Shown here one piece after another: positions 1-14,700 of a DNA stretch of 64,000 nt (positions are counted from its first letter, which is position 1; the number at the start of each line of letters is the position of its first letter). A program made the translations under genes and the position numbers. The DNA comes from Alnus glutinosa (lineage: Eukaryota; Streptophyta; Magnoliopsida; Fagales; Betulaceae), in the NCBI RefSeq assembly GCF_958979055.1, contig NC_084892.1:6589501-6653500 (forward strand), read 5' to 3'. Under the pieces are notes generated by a model. That model saw only the letters and a program-made list of their open reading frames with translations. It did not search any database and was not told the origin of the DNA.

Positions 1-267
1 AATCCCTGTTGGAGTCGTTATGGCCACGTTATTGAAGATGCCCGCGTCCGGATGAAGGAGATTGGCTCAACTGAGGTACAGCATGTCAGGCGATGTGCTA
101 ACCAAGTAGCATATATTTTAGCTAAGTCTTCATTAAGGTTCTTGTTAGATCAATGTCGGATCGAGGAAATACCTTCTCATGTCCAGTCGATTGTTTTTGC
201 TGAGCAAGGCTCTTCTTTTTTTATCAATAATGATATTTCTTATTCTCAAAAAAAAAAAAAAAAAAAA
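1..267 (+). mobile_element. LINE 3' end: RNase H-like tail and poly-A
   Basis: The plus-strand reading frame from the window edge ends in a tail typical of plant LINE RNase H domains: a HVRR-CANQVAYILAKSSL stretch (the ANxxAHxLA block around the last helix) followed by an IEEIPSHVQSIV segment. An A-tract of about 19 bases at 249-267 closes it, as expected of a target-primed insertion. The rest of the element lies upstream of the window. The RNase H tail resembles that of the LINE at the far right end of the window (EIP motif near the C-terminus), so the two may be distant relatives. Confidence 0.75.
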
Positions 268-1355
268 GTCATGGGCACAAACTCGCGTGTATTTAATAGC
301 TAGTATTTCTTTTACACAGTCAAAAAACTCAGAACCTTCAGATTCTTATGATCACGAAGATGATCATATTGTTTTGGAAGCGGACGTTCGTTAAGAATCT
401 GAATGTCAACTTCGACTTGATGGTGGAATCTACAGTGATGGCCGGGCTAATGTCAAATTGGGTCAATCTAGACCAATTGGTTGTTGGGTCTTTTCCGTGG
501 GCCGATTGAACTTGCCCCGAATAGCATCATTTTCATTTCAAATATGAAATTATTTTATTTGTCTTGTTCATGCTCTATAAACGGTAAATTACATCCTATC
601 CAAATCTGTAGCCACCAATTCTTGTCTGGCAGGAAAAAGTCTGTTCAACGCTAACAATTTTCCACATTCTTTCCCCAATTCAGCAGCTGACAACTGACAA
701 GTCGAGCATACCCATCAATCAAACTAAAAAGAGGACAGATTTTCCTGAACATATTGATCATGCCACGTTACCCTCCGGTTTGTGTTTGGAAGCAGCATGA
801 CTTCTTGATTTATCTTAGATTCTCCGAAGATCACGTTGTTTTGGAAGAAATGGTTGTGGTTGTGGACTTCTCTAGAGGTAGCTGGATAGCTGTCCACATT
901 CTACAGGACTAGTGTTGCCTTTTCCAAAGGTTCGGTATATACTCAAAATTGACCATATTGGTGAAAAAAAAAGTCAAAAAATAAAAGCATATTAGAGGAA
1001 AACACAAACCAGATTGCACAAAGAAAGATATATGGTCAGTAAAACGTTATTAATTTGAACAAATTAAGTATTATTATTATATGTCTTATTAATTTTTAGC
1101 TGAAGTTAACAAATATGGTAACTATATATATGTGATATATATAACTGATAATATATGCTCATAAAAAATATATAATTGATAATATTAATGAGAAATGTAC
1201 AGATAACATATCTTTAAATAAAAGTTCAATTTACAAAGAAAAAAAAAATAAAAAAAATCTTACATTGCTGCACAATTGGCAAAGTTGAAGGGTACCGTTG
1301 GATCAAATTAATGGACATCGTTTATGCCATGAATAAGCATGGAATAAGCACCCAG
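268..1355. other. AT-rich spacer, no gene seen
   Basis: No coding region is supported. Two short similar stretches occur near 335-380 and 815-855 (both carry a GAAGATCA..TTGTTTTGGAAG core), which could be remnants of one duplicated sequence. The 1000-1260 part is very AT-rich with poly-A runs. Confidence 0.5.
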
Positions 1356-1360
1356 AGAAG

Positions 1361-2294
1361 TGTTAAAGTATTTTTAAAATTAATATGTATATATATTTAT
1401 TTTGTGACTTGGGAATGATTTAAAAGGAAGGTGTTAAAGAGCATTAAATGAATATAGTCCCACATGGGAAAAAGAGAAAATGAAGTTGGCATTTATAAGG
1501 ACCAACACACTTTAAGCATTTAAAGTAATGCTTGGGTGTATACTCTAGTACGGTGCGAAGCACTGGATGCACGCGCGCGCGCGCATGTGGCAGTGGGCTG
1601 TAGGGCGCTTTGATGGCGCACTTGGCACTTTCGATTTTGAATGGTCCTGATCAATCGATTTAGTGGTTTAATCTAAACCATAGGATGCTTCTTAGGTAAA
1701 TCCAGTGGTTGGATTTACTGGACAATCAAATAAATAAACTGTAAGGTCAATTCACATTTGATCTAATGGTTGATTTTAATAAATAAATAACGATTTATTA
1801 ATCAATCATAGACAGTTATTTGATATGATGGTCAGATTTAAGTGTCTGTTAAAACAGCAGTTTATGACTGTTACTTAAGCAGTTATGGACGGTTACATAG
1901 CAGTTATTTCAATATTATACAGAAGTAACTGCTGTCCAGTTATCAGAAATATACAGAAATAACTGTTGTACAATGTTTAATAAAAGAAATAATAAAATTT
2001 CTTTTATCTTCAATGCTTTTTTCTGATACCTTTTGTATTTAAAATTAAAAAGTCTCTGTCTGTCTCTTGATATAATAGAAAAATCTGAAAGTGTTCGGTT
2101 TTAATTTTTTCGTAAGTGCAAAACGAGATTAAAACAAACAGAGGTTTCTGGGCTCCATTGTATCCTGGAGAAATATTTGCTGTAACCTTTTTGCATACCT
2201 TTCTGGTGGGGGCAAATAATTTCTTAAGGAAAGCGACGTTGTAACGCGTCTTAGGAGCATTTCGTTTTTCTGCTTTGGTTTATATTTTCTAACA
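1361..2294 (+). mobile_element. Solo LTR, probably Copia-type (fossil)
   Basis: A 934-bp block starts with TGTTAAAG and ends with CTAACA, giving the TG...CA boundaries of an LTR. It is flanked on both sides by the identical 5-bp direct repeat AGAAG (1356-1360 and 2295-2299), the target-site duplication expected of integrase. It contains a TTTATAAG promoter-like segment near 1493 and a short CG-alternating run near 1570. No internal retroelement region or second LTR follows, so it is best read as a solo LTR left by LTR-LTR recombination. The Copia assignment rests on general resemblance of the terminal sequence and is inference. The exact target duplication suggests moderate age. Confidence 0.75.
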
Positions 2295-2299
2295 AGAAG

Positions 2300-2900
2300 T
2301 TATCTCTTCCACTTCGAGTGTTGTCACTTGTCAACAGCAGGATGTACAAGAAGAAGAGGAGGATTTCTTAAAAAAAGAAAAAAGAAAAGAAGAAGTGGAG
2401 GATGTGTTAAAGACAAAAATGACTTTAGAATTCTTTTTAATAAAACAAAAATAGCCTTATAATTTTATTTTATTTTTTTATAATTTATTTGAAAAAAGAA
2501 AAGAAAATTATTATTTAAAAAAAACGAAAATTTTATTTTTTAAAAAAAAAAAAGCGAAAAATTTTAATTTCTCTGAAAAAACAAAAAATGTAATTTTTTT
2601 AAATGATTTTTTTTTTTTTTTTTTTTAGTTTTAAAATTTTTAAATTTGGCCACCCTTGGTTTTTATTTATTTATTTGTTCATTTTATTTTTTAGTTTTAG
2701 TTTTAGTTTCTTTTGAATTTTTAGTATTTTTATTTTATTCTATTAAGGGTATTTTCATCATTTGGAGAACATTGACTATTTTTGGTAGTTTGGGGGACAT
2801 TGTCCAAATTGAAAGTTTGGAGGGGACATTGAATTGGGTGATAGTTTGAGGGGATATGTAGACTTTACACCAAATTTTTATTTGGGGAAAATATAAAAAA
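2300..2900. other. A/T-tract-rich spacer
   Basis: Long A and T runs alternate at 2365-2640. The part at 2745-2860 (GGGGACATTGTCC / GGAGGGGACATTG) resembles the left side of spacer near 13,960-14,020, suggesting a shared old repeat. No coding region supported. Confidence 0.4.
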
Positions 2901-3110
2901 GCCCCATGAACTAACAAATGATTTTAGAATAGTTCACTGAATTTTCAAGCGTACTAATATGATTCATCAAACTATCAATGCTAATATCATATATATTTCG
3001 AGCGTACCAATGCCATTTATATTTCGATAAAGTGGTTGATAATTTGATGGGTCACATTAATGCAGTTGAAAATTCATAGGGCTATTCTAATATCGGCCAC
3101 TAGTTCAGGG
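2901..3110. mobile_element. Foldback MITE with long imperfect inverted repeats
   Basis: The left arm (2901-2980) and the right arm (about 3035-3110) are imperfect reverse complements over roughly 75 bp. Landmarks are CATGAACTA against TAGTTCAGG, AATTTTCAA against TTGAAAATT, and CATCAAACTATCAA against TTGATAATTTGATG. There is no coding capacity. Long arms around a short loop are typical of foldback-type non-autonomous DNA elements. Superfamily not assigned because no clear target duplication is seen. Confidence 0.6.
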
Positions 3111-3687
3111 TTTTTTTTTTTTTTTTTTGAAACCATGTTAAATTATAATTCCAAAAGTTTAAATTGATAAAAATAAAAAAAAAAAATAAAAAAAAAAGGT
3201 ATTTAATTAGTATAGTTATTGGCTCCATAACTCTATGTTTTATGATCATCCAGCTGATTTTATGGCTTTTAAAGATCTTTATAAAGTACTTATGGATAGT
3301 TTATTTACTTTAACAAAAGTACTACGTACGGTAAGTAGGTAATGCAAAGCTAAGAGAGTGTATTCGAGTTTTGTTCCGAATAAATAATACAAAAACAACA
3401 ATGTCTTTTATATTGGAAGTACTCTAAATCCAGTGTCATCCAATGAAAAAGCAAAACCAGGATATATATGGCATACTAACTTCATTGAACAGTCAAGGGT
3501 AATAAAGAGTACGAAAAGGCTAGTTGTCGTAAAATATGTATATATATTGATCCATAACTTATTCGGTGGCTAGCTAGGTTACACTCCATTAGATAGGAAA
3601 ACCCATAGATAGGAAAACAACCCAATTGCTGCAAGTTAACTTATTCGTTAGGGCATGTGTAACTTATTAATTAGGGCATGTGATGAT

Positions 3688-4638
<951 letters not shown>

Positions 4639-4639
4639 T

Positions 4640-5044
4640 CATGAGAGTCCAAAGGGTTACGGAGGAAAAGTATGAGAGTCATGTCTTGCGGGTAACAAAT
4701 TGTTGATATTCATTAATTCTTCTGTGGAGCAAAGAGAAAATATGAGGAAAAAAAAAAAAAAAAACAAAAAAAAAACAAAAAAAAAAAACAAAAAACAAAA
4801 ATCAAGTTAGAATTCTTCTGATTACTACATACGGCCTATATATAGCCTGTTTTTTTTTTTTTTTTTTTTTTGGAGTAATGCAGGGAATTAATTAAGAAGG
4901 GCTACAAAAAGGCAGAGACAAAAGAAAATAAGGGGGAATCACAAGAATAATACCCATAATTAATTTTAGTTTTATTTCTTAGCTTCATTCAAGTGACAAA
5001 AGTTTGTTTATTTTTTTGAGAAGAAAAGTCTCAAGAAGTCTAGT
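4640..5044. other. Spacer with poly-A and poly-T tracts
   Basis: Upstream region of the chitinase gene. It holds an interrupted A-tract (4748-4800, A-runs separated by single C) and a T-tract (4850-4871). No gene is seen. Confidence 0.5.
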
Positions 5045-5305
5045 CTATTCGGACAGTCAGAAGCCGTATCTAGACAGGACTTTCAGAAAGATCATAATTC
5101 TTCATATATTTGTCTAGACAGCTAGAAGCCGTGTCCGGACAGGACTTACAGAAAGATCAATTCTCTTCATGTGTCCGGATAGCTAAAAGCCATGTCCGAA
5201 CATGATTCATAGAAAGATTGATTTTCTTCCTGTGTTCGGACAGATGGTTCTCTTGTCCAGACTGATCTTACAGAAAGTTTACTTTCTTCTTCGTGTCCGG
5301 ACACG
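5045..5305 (+). repeat. Tandem array, about four units of 60-64 bp
   Basis: A unit containing TCCGGACAG, AGAAGCCGTGTCC and CAGAAAGAT recurs with starts near 5051, 5115, 5178, 5238 and 5299 (spacing 64, 63, 60 and 61 bp). Copies are diverged from one another. Arrays of this kind are common inside the LTRs of plant Copia elements, and the sequence to about 5750 ends in TTCGTAACCA, which would suit an LTR 3' end. No 5' boundary or target duplication was found, so an LTR is only a possibility. Confidence 0.7.
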
Positions 5306-5775
5306 GTAATAAGTTGTTCTGAAGCCGCCGCGTAGGAATCCATTCCTGACTTGTATTAGGGTTTTTAAAGCATATTTAAAGAGGTTTTTAGGCAAAAGTT
5401 TATTAAGAATTCTAGTCGGAAATTCTGTGTGCTAAGAGAATGTATTAGACCTGGATTGATTTATATTGTATATCTCTTAGATTTTTTAGTTCAACCATCA
5501 ACCTTGAACAATTGAAGTCAACCGAAGTTCCGGTTAAGGAAGATCAAGAAGAAGAACTCTCGAAAGGTTTTTGGAGAGAAGCAGATAAGTGGGTCACTTG
5601 TTATAATTTAAAAGTGTGACAACTGCAAATGTTTTGTAAGTATGAACATCTTGTTATTCGCTGTTTCTTCATAATTAATTGATTTTTTGGGTTTAGCTAT
5701 CCCGAAGTGATTTTTCTCTTTAAGTTCAAAAAGTTTCCACTTCGTAACCAAATATCTATATTAACTATTTTATAT
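5306..5775. other. Spacer, possible remainder of an LTR fossil
   Basis: No coding region. It continues from the tandem array and contains purine-rich AAGATCAAGAAGAAGAAC and a candidate terminal CCA at 5750. Relationship to the array is inferred from adjacency only. Confidence 0.3.
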
Positions 5776-6320
5776 ATTTGGTGAATTGTTTAGTTATGGT
5801 TGGTTTAGAGTCTATTTATTATTTTCAATTAAGATGTACAGGGGCAGTCGATTTAGCCACTAGATGAGCCCGATTGCTAGCTTTCTTGTTAATTGACTTT
5901 AAATGCTTTCCACTTAGCCATCTGATGGAGATGATGATGAATTGCAGTTTGCTACTTTTACACATTTGGTGAATTATTTAGTTATAGTTGGTTTAGAGTC
6001 TATTTATTATTTTCAATTAAGATGTATGAGGGCAGCTGATTTAGCCACTAGATGAGCCCGATTGCTAGCTTTCTTGTTAATTAACTTTAAATCTTTCCAC
6101 TTAGCCATTCGATAGAGATGATGATGAAATGAAGTTTGCTACTTTACACATTTGGTGAATTATTTAGTTATGGTTGGTTTAGAGTCTTTATTATTTTCAA
6201 TTAAGATGTATGAGGGCAGTCGATTTAGCCACTAGATGAGCCCGATTGTTAGCTTTCTTGTTAATTAACTTTAACTGTGCGCTTCCTACTTAGCCATCCG
6301 AGAGAGATGATGATGAAATG
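5776..6320 (+). repeat. Three-copy tandem repeat, about 187-bp unit
   Basis: Units begin with ATTTGGTGAATT at 5776, 5964 and 6150. Each contains AGTTATGGTTGGTTTAGAGTC, a GATTTAGCCACTAGATGAGC block, and ends in GATGATGATGAA. The copies are highly similar with a few small length differences. No reading frame is conserved across units, so this is a short local satellite-like array and not a coding repeat. Confidence 0.9.
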
Positions 6321-6370
6321 TATCCATTTATGATTGGCTGATCTTTCTACCAATAGCCTGTACTTGAAAG

Positions 6371-7511
6371 CAGTGGCAGAGCCAAGATTTTGGGTCAGGG
6401 GGTCAAAATTAAAAAAAATTGTTACTGTTTGAAGCATATGCTAACGCAAGGGGAGGATTCTAGCCTATTAATTATGTGTGTATATTGCTTGGTGAGCTTG
6501 AACTTTATAGCCAGTTTAGGTGTACGATTTTTTGAAAAATTGTGAATATTGAAAAAAAATTATTTTTTGAAATCATATTTGAATGGTTTAAAAAACCTGA
6601 AATAAAATTAAAAAAAGTTGGATAAAATCTTAGTAGAATTTGATATTTAGAAAATATTTAAAAATTTTAGATCAACCATACATGCCATTAGACTTGGACA
6701 TTTTGACATTTGGGTAATCCAAAATAATAGTTAATGTAGGGCTATATCTATCGTCAATATTACGATCTCTAAGGCCCCGTTTGAAAACCCCCTTGCCCTT
6801 CCCTCTCCTTGGGTTTTTTTTTGAATGATTGAAAATTAAATTGATGTGATATAAAGTTGATATAATTTATATGGAAAAGTAGAAAAAATTAGTATTGTAA
6901 TGAGTTTTTTATTTAAAAAGTAATAAGAAAGTGTTGATGTGATATAAAAAGTGAAAAAAGTTAAGAATGTTTTGAAGTTGATGTTTTTTTGGGAGAAGTG
7001 AGGGGAATGGGAGGGGAGGGGAAAGTGGTTTTCAAACAGGGCCTAAGACTCATGATGTTGTGTGTTGAAAGGGTCAAATCAGAGAGAAGCAAAAAGCTGA
7101 GCCACACAAATGACTGTTAGACTAAATTTTCCTTTCCCGCAATTTTGGTCTATACCGTACTGCCATTATTACCGTTCCCTCAGATATACCTCTTGCTTAT
7201 TTAAACGGAGCATTTTGGGGTTAAACAAAAAACTTAAAACGGTGCGTCTTTAAAAAGAGTAAAAACATCATCTTCAACCTCCATATAACCTAATTTTAAA
7301 ACGCCTGATTCTCCTGAAGATTTGAAACAGTGACAAATCCATCCGCGTGAGTCATGCATCCTTATTCTCTTAGAAAATATTTGCCCTTTATGAATGAATG
7401 GTTGAGTGTGGGCAAATATGAAATTCGGGAAAATTTTACAGGGAGAAGGGGAAGTTTTGGGAGGTGAGGGAGGTCAATTGACCCCTCTCGACTCCCCTCC
7501 CTCCGCCCCTG
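6371..7511. mobile_element. Non-autonomous hAT-like element, interrupted
   Basis: The left end reads CAGTGGCAGAGCCAAG and the right end, reverse-complemented, reads CAGGGGCGGAGGG. Together these resemble the CAGGGGCGGA-type ends of plant hAT elements. Internal ends are also complementary (GTCAGGGGGTCAAA against GGTCAATTGACCCCTC). No transposase is encoded. Flanking 8-bp duplications could not be recognised, so the copy is probably old. A Tourist-like MITE is nested within it. Confidence 0.5.
6773..7043. mobile_element. Tourist-like MITE (PIF/Harbinger), nested
   Basis: This 271-bp element begins GGCCCCGTTTGAAAACC and ends GGTTTTCAAACAGGGCC, giving terminal inverted repeats of 17 bp with one mismatch. 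It is flanked by the 3-bp target duplication TAA on both sides (6770-6772 and 7044-7046). The GGCCnnGTTTG start and the TAA target are the hallmarks of Tourist/PIF-Harbinger MITEs. It sits inside the hAT-like element and so is the younger insertion. Confidence 0.85.
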
Positions 7512-7934
7512 TCCTACAATATCCCATAACGTATCTTTCAGTGGAACTGTTGACCAATTGTGACTGCTTTTAAAAAAAAAAAAAAAAAACGAAAGTATAA
7601 TGTCTTTTAAAATTAAATTTTAGACCAAACAAGCCCTTCTCACCCAAGCTTGCCGTGGCCTTCCACGTTTTCAACAAATTCAAAGAATAATATGATGTGT
7701 GAGAATGACGTGAGAGATAACCTTGACCAAAACAGGAGAATAGTTTTTTTTTTTTTTTTTTAAAGAAAAAAGGACAACTGCCCACAGATTTAGACTAGAC
7801 TATTGTTTGGTCCATAAGGTTTTCAAAACGGAGGAAAAAATAAAATTACCACCACATTTTTATTCAACCAGCCTTAATTCTCCTTAAATCCCATAAACTC
7901 CTACCAAATAAGGCAAACGTCCTTGTCAAACTAA
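7512..7934. other. Spacer
   Basis: Low-complexity A- and T-tracts at 7570-7589 and 7745-7761. Nothing coding is supported. Confidence 0.5.
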
Positions 7935-8934
7935 TGTTCCGTTTGTTTTGGCGTAAAATGATTTTTGAAAAATGATTTTAGCATTTTTCGGTGTTTGGTA
8001 GGGGCGAAAATAATAGTCAACCGGAAAATGATTTCTGTTTAACAAAAAATGCTTAGTAAATTTCGGAAAATGATTTACACTTTTTAAAAGCGTAAATCGT
8101 TTTCCGAAGACGCCAGACGCCGTCGATCTAGTTTAAATGACACAGTCGACCTTCACGTTCAAGCAGTCGACCACCATCGAAATATTGCCGGTATCGGAAT
8201 CCGACAACATCCGGTTAATGTCGCTGGAATCTGGCGACGAAATCCGGCCACCTTAGCCGGAATCCGGTCAGCCCAGATCCCGACGACCAATTTGGCCGGA
8301 TCTGGCCAGAGAGCCGGTTTCCGGCCGGATCTGGCCAGAGAGCCGGTTTCAGGCCGGATCCCTGCCGGCCTTGGCCAGAGAGGCTGGATCCCGACCAGCC
8401 TTGGCTAGAGAGGCCGGTTCCCGGCCGGCTCTGGCCAGAGAGGCCGGATCCCGGCTGGATCTGGCCAGAACGGCCGGCTGGCCGAATGGATCTGGCCAGA
8501 TCCGGCCAGCCTACCGGGATTCGGCCAGATGGCCGGAATCCGGAGAAACTGTCGGAATCCGGCTATCCCAGATTCCGACGAAACTGTCCGGAATCCGGCT
8601 ATCCTAGATTCGGACGAAACTGTTCGGATTCCGGCCTTTATCTCGAATTCTGGCTATATTAGTCGGAATCAGGTAAAAATAGTCAAAATCTTGTCGGTCA
8701 GTGACCGAATCTCATCATCGATGATTTTTATATTATTTTATATTAATATTTATATGTTTTGAATAAAAATTAATTTTTATAGATTAATATGATTGAATGA
8801 AAATATGACAAATATTTGTGATTGTACGTGCCAAACACCGAAAAATGCTTTCGGCAAAAAATATTTTCTAGAAAAATGACTTCCCTGAAACCATTTTACG
8901 AAGGAAACCATTTTACGTCGAAACAAACGGAGCA
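7935..8934. mobile_element. Harbinger-like TIR element with GC-rich core, copy 1
   Basis: The element runs from TGTTCCGTTTGTTTTGGCG to the reverse complement of TGCTCCGTTTGTTTCGACG. Its ends are followed inward by CGTAAAATG on both sides, and TAA duplications flank it (7932-7934, 8935-8937). AT-rich arms enclose a core at about 8150-8650 dense in CCGG and GGCC words (GCCGGATCTGGCCAGAG, CCGGAATCCGG) arranged as short degenerate repeats of about 30 bp. Open frames through the core have repetitive residues and are not genes. Two relatives occur at 37,066-37,345 and 44,993-45,487. Confidence 0.75.
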
Positions 8935-8937
8935 TAA

Positions 8938-9942
8938 GAAGGTTCAAATGATATTATGATACTTCATACAATTGGTCTAATAACAATTAACAACAATTTA
9001 GAGCTATAATAACACTACTCATTCATTCTCCCAAAAAAAAAAAAACCCGTTTAAAAGGTGATTAAAATAAATCGTTGAAACATAAATTTATTTCAAATTG
9101 AGTTGAAAAAAGTTCTTCAAATCTAATATATAAAATTATTGTGTGTCTTATAGTTAAGATTTTATTTAATAGATCTAACATGATGTTATGTGATGTATAT
9201 ATCGTCACATTATTTAAAAATTGTAAATAACGTGACATCATTTAAAATATTAGTTATCACAAAATAAAATATTGATCATAAAATAATTTAATCTCTACTT
9301 TATGAATCATATTTCATCCCTTAAACCCTTAAAGACATTAGAAACATTAATGACACGTGAATGTATTTAATAAAATTTGTTAAATTGGAAGAGTTACTCT
9401 AAAAGGGAAAAAAATTATGTTCAATCGTGTGATAATAGTGCATTGGAATTCAATATTGAGAAATGGTGCAGGAAAATGCTTTTGTCACAATAATCATACA
9501 CAATAATTACATAACTCCATTCACATATAGTGATATATATAACTATTGACCTTTTTTTATTTCTTTTTTGTTTTTTTTTTTTAAAAAAATCAAATTCTAA
9601 CCCATTTTAATTTTATATGAGTTTGTGAATTTTTATTTAATAAAAACAATTAATAATTATGTCAATAATTGTGTAACGAGCGGCAAAAAATATCTTCAAT
9701 ATTTATAGAGTTTCAAACCTTGAGTTTTTCCCACTTGCTGACTGACCCAGTTCACTGTACTGAATCAGCGTGCACCCAACGCATTCCAAATAACGTCACC
9801 TGCGGGTGACCTAATCACCTCTCACCTCCTTCCCACTCTCTCAAAAGCCCTCCCTTTTTCTTCACGCTCTCTTCCTGGTTCTCTTTTTCTGTCACTTCCC
9901 TTTCGATCTCTCTGTGACTCTGTCCGCGTCTGCGCTGTCGCC
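8938..9942. other. AT-rich spacer and adenylosuccinate synthetase upstream region
   Basis: No gene up to about 9720. From 9720 the sequence becomes pyrimidine-rich (CTCTC, TCTTCACGCTCTCTTCC), typical of a plant 5' leader. No convincing TATA box was seen close to it. Confidence 0.5.
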
Positions 9943-13162
<3,220 letters not shown>

Positions 13163-14346
13163 TCTGATGATTGTTCCCTCTAAGATGTCCAAGAGGGTTC
13201 TCAGGCACTTAAGAGGTAAAGGTAATGCTAGACGAATTTCCCCTTTGATGGTGTGAGATTGCCTTGCAGAAGAATTAGAATGTAAGGTAGGTTATATGCA
13301 TTTGATGTAACAATTATATGTTCTTGGTCTGTGGAAGGCCATTTTGAATCTTTATGTCTTGGGTTTGGCAACTTGGTGAATTTTGGTGAAGTATTTTAGC
13401 CTGTGTTCCCAACTGATGTAGTGCTAGAAAAGGGAGTTTTTTGATTATCACATTGGCATCAAGATGCTGATTTTGTTGTTGTTGTTGCTGTTATTATTGG
13501 CTTAGTCAATCGGTACCTGTTTGCCATCCGCCACTTGCATTGTGTGACCAGAGAAAGTGTTCAAAATATTGCTTTGAGGAATTAGGTGGTGATGATGAAT
13601 ATGCTCGAGATACTCAGGAAGTTTTTGCATATTACATTGGCATCCGTCCTTGCATTGCATGTTTTGGGGAGTACTTTTTTTTTTTTCTTTGAGAAAAGTG
13701 TTCCTAAAAGCAGTTTTGAGTTTTGGGTTTTTTAATATTCTTATTTTGAGAAAAAAAAAAAAGAAAAAAAAGAAAAAAAGGCAATTGTCTGCCTTCCATC
13801 TTCTATTTTCCTTGCTTATAGTTCTGTCACATCAAGGTAGAAGAATGTATGTGAAAACTTAATAGCAAGTCCTGTTTAATACATAAAGTATACAAATTTA
13901 ATCATTTTAATGAGAAATTAATCATGTGAAATGGGATTTTGGGACATCAATACAAAAAAAATTCATGTCCCCCAATCTTTTAATTTTTACATTGTCCCCT
14001 CCAATTTACTATAGGGGTTGCAATTCCCTCTTCCGTGCCATAGTGACAAAAATAACTATGATAAAAAAAAAAATGAAAAAAAAAAGAAGCAAAAAAATGA
14101 AAAAACAAAAATTGGGTTTTCCTAATTTTTGTCTTTTTATTTTTATGAATCTTTTGCTATTTTTTTCTGATTTTTTTGTCTTTCTTATTTTTTGTAATTT
14201 ATTTTTTTTTTATACAAAAGCACTAAAACTTGTCAAAAATAGTTCTAAAACTGTCTAAAATAGGCCATAAAAAAATAGATGTATGCTAGACATCTAAATA
14301 CTTTTTTTCTTTTTTCTTTTTTTTTTTTTTCAAAATTTAGTTCCAA
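13163..14346. other. ADSS 3' region and AT-rich spacer
   Basis: The ADSS 3' untranslated region probably extends into 13,163-13,450, but no exact end can be given. Beyond that are A/T-tracts (13,672-13,685; 13,750-13,779; 14,060-14,110; 14,310-14,330). A GTCCCCTCCAATTTAC segment near 13,995 resembles the spacer at 2.8 kb. Confidence 0.4.
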
Positions 14347-14700
14347 CTTGATGTGTCACAATCCCATAAGATTTATCATTTTGAAAAATGTGCTGCAATC
14401 TCATCAGGATTGTGATACATCAGGTTGGAACCAAAATTTGGAAAAAAGTATTGGGATGTCAAACATTTCTCAAAAAATTAAGTTTAAAATGCTCTTACTT
14501 GACAAACAGTTATCACCGTGCAGTTTGTCACAATCCCATAAGATTTATCATTTTGAGAAAATGTGCCACAATCTCATTAGGATTGTGACACATTAGGTTG
14601 GAACTAAATTTTAGAAAAAAGTATTGGGATGTCAAATATTTATCAAAAAATTAGGTTCAAAATGCCTTTACTTGACAAACAGTTATCACCGTGCAGTTTG
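14347..14700 (+). repeat. Direct duplication, 172-bp unit with internal hairpin
   Basis: Two similar copies start with GTCACAATCCCATAAG at 14,355 and 14,527. Each carries ATTTATCATTTTGA, TTGGGATGTCAAA and TTGACAAACAGTTATCACCG. Within each unit the segment between TGTCACAATCC and GGATTGTGA(C/T)ACA can fold into a hairpin. It may be a tandemly duplicated foldback element. Confidence 0.8.

Noticed and set aside
1571-1585. CG-alternating run as a regulatory or Z-DNA site
   Set aside because: It lies inside the solo LTR and is too short to interpret.
5776-6320. CRISPR-like array
   Set aside because: Units are long, directly adjacent without unique spacers, and the host is a plant.
8371-8762. Open frames with repeated AREAGSRPAL-type peptides
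   Set aside because: They are read through the CCGG-rich repeat core of a Harbinger-like element and have no protein-like composition.
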